In this document: one piece after another, positions 57,701 to 64,000 of the stretch
Layout: each line of letters opens with the position of its first letter
How positions within the stretch are numbered: the stretch's first letter is position 1
Source of the DNA: Pampus argenteus
Lineage: Eukaryota > Chordata > Actinopteri > Scombriformes > Stromateidae
DNA: 64,000 nt
Direction of reading: 5' to 3'
NCBI GenBank assembly: GCA_036937835.1
Contig: CM072874.1
Coordinates: forward strand, 16,195,001 to 16,259,000
The notes under the pieces: model-generated
Told to the model about the DNA's origin: nothing
The model's database searches: none
The model's input: only the letters and a program-made list of their open reading frames with translations
Translations under genes and position numbers: made by a program

Positions 57701-60700
57701 TCCTAGATTGGGAGAAATTAGAGCAAAAAAGGCGGCCAGTGATTTTCTGTTTTTAATGAAAATGCTTTGATTAGTAACATAATCTGTCACCAGCACAAAT
57801 TGTCAATGATGAGAAAAACCTACTTAACATATTTTCTGATATAGATGTTTGAGCTTCACTGTGAAGACTGATGTATGTTGGCATTACAGCAGAAGGCTGT
57901 TTGCACATTCGCACAAACCTATGAGCCTGATTTGATGACATCGCATTACATACACGATTGCATATACTGAGAATGGACTTTGTCTCTCATCTCTCACAGT
58001 GGAGTCAACGTTTCTGAGCAAATAGCTTCAGGCTCAGTATGGAAAGGAGGAACTCTTTGAACAACCTAGACCCACTTCCACATATATATTGGCACATCAG
58101 TGTTATATTTAGACAGAACTGAACCAATCCATTAAAAATGCTAAATGTGCATTGATGCATCAATATAATGTTATATTGTATATGATGATTTTGAGTAAAG
58201 GACTTTTATCTGTAATAGAGGTTTTTTTTCTTCTTTTAATTATTGTACTGGTATTTTAACAGAATCTGAGTACTTCCTCCATATATTACTATTTATCAAT
58301 CATTATAATTATCAATACAGTTACTGTCAATGGTATCGTGGAGGAAGAGTTTAGCGATGTACTACTGTATTGTGGAAAATATGCAGCTCAGTCGTTATAC
58401 AGTATGTTTTCACAGTACAGTTTTTTTCTTTCAGTACGGAACATATTTATGGCCATCTGTACATACAGCCTTGATAGACCTGTTAATGTAAATAATACAG
58501 ATACGGCACTGTATGCATTACTAGGAGAGAGAGAACATATTCAGCACATGATTTTTTTTTTTTCTATTTTAAAATATATGCTTTAGTTTCAAATAAATAT
58601 TTGCTGTCAGACACATACAGCAGCATAGGCTGGCGGTTGACTACGGGCTGCACTGTATTGATTTGTATATCATCCATTATGGTGGCGCTACATCAATAAG
58701 AAAAGGAAATAAAGATGTCTTTTAAGGGCAGCTGCTGCATTACTGCTGGCTACTGCAACAATCCAGCTTCGTTGGGGGAATAATTTCACTTCCATCTTAT
58801 CTTATTTTGAAAGGTTAATGGATCTAAATTTTGCAATTACATAAACAAACAGCGTGCTTCAATTTGAGCCTAACAAAATCTTAGGCTTGTTTAAGTGGCA
58901 GTTTCATCTGCCACAGTCAGAAGGAGAAAAAAAAAAAAAAGAAGCAGAGAAGCAGGACAGGTCTCTTTTTCCCCACTTAAGGCCAGTTCTCGCTGCTTCT
59001 CTAACCCGCTCTTACCCTTTGCCCCTCTGTCATAGCATGCTGGTTCACTCTATGCTGTGCACAAAAGCTCCAATGATTGGATTTCACTCAGCTGTGGCTT
59101 CACCTCCACCATGATTGTAGGGTGGCAGTAACAGGGCGAGACTGGCATAAAGTAGCTGAGAAAACATCCTCGGTGAGCCCTCAACTTGCTGTAAAACGGT
59201 ATATATTCTGAATTAAAGTAGGTGTCCTGGATATACTTCATTATGCACATGTCAGTAAGTACCTGACTATATCTGCTCTAACCGACTCTCTCTCTCTGTC
59301 TCCTATCACACATTTCCTCCAAAATAATCTGCCCCTTGGCTGGAAGCTTGTGTTTTGTTTTTAGCACTTTGGCACCCAGAGGATGTGTTTAGCTCTCACA
59401 AGGTCAGCTGTCTTCATTCCAGGCACGTTGGATTGCTGTTGGGTCCCGGAAAAACAAGCAGCCTCATTTTTTTTTTTTTTTTTTTTTCCCTTTTTAATCG
59501 TAGTTAGATGGAAGGTGCACACAAAATGAGCAGCAGAGGTCTGAGGAAATGGTAATACAAAAGAGGACAGAGCTAGTTGTGCACAGTGGCCTTGTTTGAG
59601 GTTTAAACAGTTTGGTTGGATCCTGACTTGTACGCTCCTATGATCAAGCATGCCACAGCGAGACATCCTAAATACTACAAGATCGATCAAAACTTCAGTT
59701 GAGACATATTTTCAACAAAAAAGCTCCTCTAGTTTGCTAAATTTATGCCCAGACACAGCCCGATATTTATCTGACTTTATTAGAGAGACGTGGTTAGAGT
59801 CAACAGAATGAGTTGTTTCTGTGAAGTGCTTCACTTGCTTTTCTGTTGGTGCTTTGGGAAGCTGTGGCGCTGAACTCATAAGAGTGCAGCTTTAGTTGAG
59901 AGAGAGATTTCGGCTCTATCTGGGAGAAAGGGAAAGCTAAAGCAAAGGAGGGAATAACTTCTGGAGCCTGGTTGATGCCGCTGTGCTAAAAGATTCCAGG
60001 GATAGCGTTTTTGAACTGCAAATAGCTCCATGTCTCAGATGCAAAGCTGTGCAAAAAACTACACTTTCATGTAGCAAGAACCACTTTATGCATCGTTTGG
60101 AGCCAAGTAAATAACACAAGCGGGGTGATAAAAATGGCTCGTATCAACATACTCTGAACTAATGAGTGGTATGAGAGAGAGAGAGAGAGACGCAGAGTGA
60201 GGCGATGATACAATTTTGGTCTTTGGTGGAAAAAGATCCTTGGCAACCTCGGAGACACAGCATGACAGAAATAACCCAACTCCTGTCCCATTTTCTACAC
60301 AGATAAAAAAAACTGTGAGTCACCACAGAGGAAGACGGAGCTGCTGTCTATAAGGTGACATCTGGGCTCATCCTGGCACACAGTTCAGCTGTGGGTTTGA
60401 CAATCCAGAGGAACTCACTCTGGAACTCAGAGCAGGGCTTTGAATAGTCCCTTTGCTCCTCCGGGAACAAACTGTGCTTTTTTTTTTTTTTTTAAATCTC
60501 TCTCTCTACAGCAGGTTTACGTCTTCTCCAGCTGGCTCGTGGCGCAGCTACAATCACGCTGCTGATTAGCATAGGACTGCTTCTGATGTGATTAGTGGGG
60601 TCAGTGGCAGCGGAGCGACGGGCTCAGGTCTATGTCTGCCTGTGGTGTCAGAACACTGAGCAGAAGTCAGAGCCAGAACATATCAAAATAACACTGATCA

Positions 60701-60736
60701 TATGACATTATTGATTCCAAATTACTATTATAACAC

Positions 60737-60738
<2 letters not shown>

Positions 60739-60766
<28 letters not shown>
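60739..60766. repeat. (CA)14 microsatellite
   Basis: Perfect AC run followed by CGCG. Confidence 0.95.
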
Positions 60767-60769
<3 letters not shown>

Positions 60770-63479
60770 GCAACAATTATGAACAGCCAATGGGTTCACC
60801 CAAGCCAGTTTTCATCTACTGGTCCGTCCTTTGTTCATTACTATAAGCTTTAATGCTCTGTTAGCCAACAAAGCGCTTCTTTCTCTCTGATACTACCACA
60901 TGTGCCTTTGAGAGTCTGCTGAAAATCAAGCTGCAATAAAATGCTGTACAGTGTTGAAAGCCACTTTCCAAACTCGGTTTTGGAGTATTATTGCATTTTG
61001 GGAACGAGAAGGGAAAAGTGAGCAGAGGCAATAAATTACCCTCTTTCTCTCTCAGATAAAGTGATGCTCGCACAACTTCAGCAAACCTTCTCCATATGAC
61101 TGTTCATCTCAACGGGCAGCAGAAATTGGACAGTGGAAAAAAAACCCTCCTTCTTTCATCCAAGGATAGAGATAAGAGCAATTTCCCTCCCTGCCTTTTT
61201 ATCAAGCTGAGAATGTCAGAGAGACATCGTGAAATTAGCCCTCTCCATCCATTTATCAAACATCCAGCAGGTTTAAATGAACTCATCACCACACCAGCAA
61301 GTACTTTTGTACAAAACTAACATGGTCTCCAAATACCATAACTTTCATGCCATGTATTGCCCTCTTTCTGAGCTCTCGTTCACCCATAAACATCTCCATG
61401 AAATGATCACGTCCTGTATGTTAAGGATTGAAATGAGCCGCAACTTCTGACTCAGACAGAACGGGGGGGGGAAAGGTTGCATGAAGGTTTCTCAGACAGG
61501 CAAGGAGCATTTCTAGCTTAAAACATCCACGGCACGGTCAGCTTCAAAGAAAAACCCAATTTGAAAAGTTGGTAGGACTGGTCTGCTCCGGGTATAGGAT
61601 GGTTTAAAGTGGCTTTGACGTTCTTCCTGAAAGGCTCACTGAGGAGTCATCGGGGTGAGCAGAACCCAGAGGAATGTACACAAACACAAATTACGCTTTC
61701 ATCACAGATGCCGTTTGCGGGTCAGGTTGTAGTCTGTTAATTAAAAAATAAATAAAAAAGCAGTGAAGAATTCTCACCATCTATTTAATCAGGTTTTAAC
61801 ACTGCATAAGACATGGTACTTATATGGATGAAATTTTTTTTTTTCTGATCCATCTGCCTCCTGTGTGTGGGTGATTAAACTAGTCAAAGAGAGAGTTGGC
61901 TGAATAGAGTCGGTGCCTGCAGCAATCTGAAGCCAATCTCCAGACTGCTGCAGCACAGAAATGAGGCTGTCCTCTTTTCCACCTGCCCTGGCCTGCTACT
62001 CTTTAATTGACACAGCACTCTGGAGCGCAGAGCGATCAGCTTGCTGATACAAAGTGATGCCTGTCAGTTACCAGCGGACGTTCATTTCATGACTGCAATC
62101 ACCCGCGGACTGCAGGGGGACATACCTCTGAGGATTCTGCACAAAGAACCTTCACTTCCACCCACTTTCATCCTACATAACAATGCCGGCTAACAACCCG
62201 CCTTTGACCACTCATAGCAAAACAACAACAACAACAAGAGAATCGCTCAAAACTTTCCGACAATGCCCCCTTTCATTTCCCGCCGGAATAAAACTTGTCA
62301 GGAGTTTACAGAGGTATTGTTTTGCTCAGTGCTGCCAAAGGGCTGATTCTAAATACAGGTTTGCCGCCTACACCTTTCCAGGATTGTAATCACCGGCAGC
62401 CATCAACTGCCGTCACATAGCTTTATACATAACAGAAATCATGCAGATTGATGAGTCACGAGCTCAAACCTCTGGTTAATTACACAGGAGATTCAGGCTC
62501 TCTGTCACTTTGCTCCAGGCGAGTGAACCAAATGATGTTGTTATTAGTTCCCTACGAGTTAACACCCGGTTCTGTTTGTTTTAGTTCAAATGTTCCGATC
62601 CAAATGTTTCTGACTGATTAATGAAAATGGTTCACGACATGAATCGCATTTGTCAGTGTGAAATTGGCAATTTGGGGACATATTGATCAGTATGATGACC
62701 TGATTATCGTCAGGTAATTTCTTGCTTGACTAAAAAATTTTTCATTTAGCAGAATTACACAGATATAAGCAGCTACGGTTCATTTTCTGTTTGAAGTTTT
62801 AACAGTGTTTTAGTGTCTTCTACCATTATTGCGTATTATATGATTATGCATTAGGCATGAAGGCAGAATCGTATGAAACCACAAGATAGTGTGCAACCTA
62901 GTAGTTAATTAAGTTAAATATATACACCGATCCCTCACTTATACTCACACTGACAGAAGAAGGTCATGGCACAGTCTTTGTGTTTATTGGTTTTGATTTT
63001 CTATCGCTTTAAAGACTTACATCTAAAATAATAACAGCTGGGATGTAAAATGACACTCGGCTGGTTATGGAGGCATTTTATTCTGACATTATTCTTATAT
63101 TTACTGTAGATTAACCACTTTGTAACAAAAAAACCCACGATTGTCTTAAACTGTGTAAAAATGTATAATTATAAACATTGGTGAATATGAACAGCAGATA
63201 TAATTATTTATGGTAAAGCAGCCAGTCCATTTCAACTTCCTGTTATATAGAACAAAGGCTTATGTCCTAATGCTACTAACATATCATTAAGTTTCAAGTG
63301 GCTAACCAAATACAGAAGTACGGCCATTAGACAATAAAACAAAAAGGTAATTTTACCATTAAAATGAAAAGAACACTTTTGATGCTTTTCGATTATTAAA
63401 ATACGGTTGTCACCCGAATCTGTTACTTTCTCTCACAGTAAAGTACCGAAGTAATTACAACCTGAGGAGCAACAGGAAC

Positions 63480-63605
63480 GTCTGACCCAAATTTCATCCA
63501 CCCAATATTGGTTGAGACATCTCAACAAACTAAACCCCAAAATGTCAACCTCATGTTGCCACCGGAGGAGGAAAATCATTTCTGTTAGCACGTTTCATCC
63601 TCTGG
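63480..63605 (+). repeat. Teleost dispersed repeat fragment
   Basis: Blocks ATTTCATCCACCCAATATTG, GGTTGAGACATCTCAACAAA and ATGTCAACCTCATGTTGCCA match the other copies. Confidence 0.65.
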
Positions 63606-64000
63606 GGAGCACGAAGCCGCACTGCTACAACGACTGAAGGATGCCGAGCAGCGGTAATGCTGCTATATAGCCGAGTAGGAAAAGCACAGGTGTTATTAAG
63701 ACTATTAATGATGGCTACTGTCAAAACATCTACTGTGATAAACAAACAACACATGACAGAAAACACATCCGCAGTTCCATTTCCTCGCAGACTAGTAAGA
63801 TTATAATACGCGCATCTGCTGCTGGAGTATAACGTATGACTCCAATGCAATTCGGTCCTTATTAAATTTGCCGTGTCGACCGAGACCCTGCACATGTATT
63901 TATAGCTGCAGCCTTATGTGCCATGTCCATATCTATCTCCTGTACAGACTAATTAGATGGTTTCTTGGCCTTCTACCATGTTTACAAGCTTGAATAATAT

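Larger units (their letters stand above)
54786..64000. other. srrm3: DNA upstream of srrm3 coding exons
   Basis: No coding exon is supported. The acceptor of coding exon 1 means srrm3 starts somewhere to the right, so much of this may be 5' UTR intron and promoter. It contains a CA run (60739-60766), homopolymer runs at about 58,928-58,941 (A), 59,468-59,488 (T) and 60,479-60,494 (T), a GA run near 60,174-60,190, and a dispersed repeat fragment near 63.5 kb. I could not locate a 5' UTR exon or CpG island. Confidence 0.5.

Noticed and set aside
1..64000. CRISPR arrays, tRNA, rRNA, bacterial or phage genes
   Set aside because: Regular repeats present are microsatellites or transposon remnants. 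No cloverleaf or rRNA-like sequence was noticed, and the gene structure is vertebrate.

Overview
This window is vertebrate genomic DNA, almost certainly from a ray-finned (teleost) fish. The evidence is spliced genes with GT-AG introns, many CA/TG/AT microsatellites, hAT-type DNA transposon remnants with 8-bp target-site duplications, and a dispersed repeat typical of fish introns. Coding sequence is only a few percent of the 64 kb. No bacterial, viral, CRISPR or tRNA/rRNA features were seen.

Three genes are supported. (1) ywhag (14-3-3 gamma), + strand: the large last coding exon (8483-9139) encodes residues 30-247 of a 247-residue protein. Its first coding exon was not found and probably lies left of the window. 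(2) hspb1 (Hsp27), minus strand: three coding exons between 18941 and 16026 join in frame to a 208-residue protein. A TATA box and an imperfect heat-shock element lie just upstream. (3) srrm3 (serine/arginine repetitive matrix 3), minus strand: thirteen coding exons between 54773 and 26178 join in frame to a 647-residue protein. It has an N-terminal cwf21 domain, Lys/Ser/Arg-rich middle exons and a complete C-terminal eMIC (enhancer of microexons) domain. I built it by hand from splice sites, and every junction keeps the reading frame.

The order srrm3 > hspb1 > < ywhag (hspb1 and ywhag convergent) is the same as the human SRRM3-HSPB1-YWHAG block at 7q11.23, which independently supports the three identifications.

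Layout: 1-8482, presumed ywhag intron 1; 8483 to about 10.9 kb, ywhag last exon and 3' UTR; about 10.9-15.4 kb, convergent intergenic DNA; 15.4-19.2 kb, hspb1 and its promoter; 19.2-25.5 kb, intergenic with two intact-looking non-autonomous hAT elements; about 25.5-54.8 kb, srrm3 with large repeat-rich introns; 54.8-64 kb, upstream of the srrm3 coding region, probably 5' UTR intron or promoter DNA with no coding exon that I can support.

The most interesting points are the symmetric, skippable exon chain of srrm3 with CA/TG microsatellites next to several exons (one exon lies between a TG run and a CA run that could pair), the replacement of the conserved HSPB1 cysteine by threonine, a near-cap in-frame upstream ATG in hspb1, two well-defined hAT elements with perfect 8-bp TSDs, a second inverted copy 25 kb away, and a 135-bp foldback. 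I see no previously undescribed multi-gene system; this looks like a well-conserved neural/stress locus.
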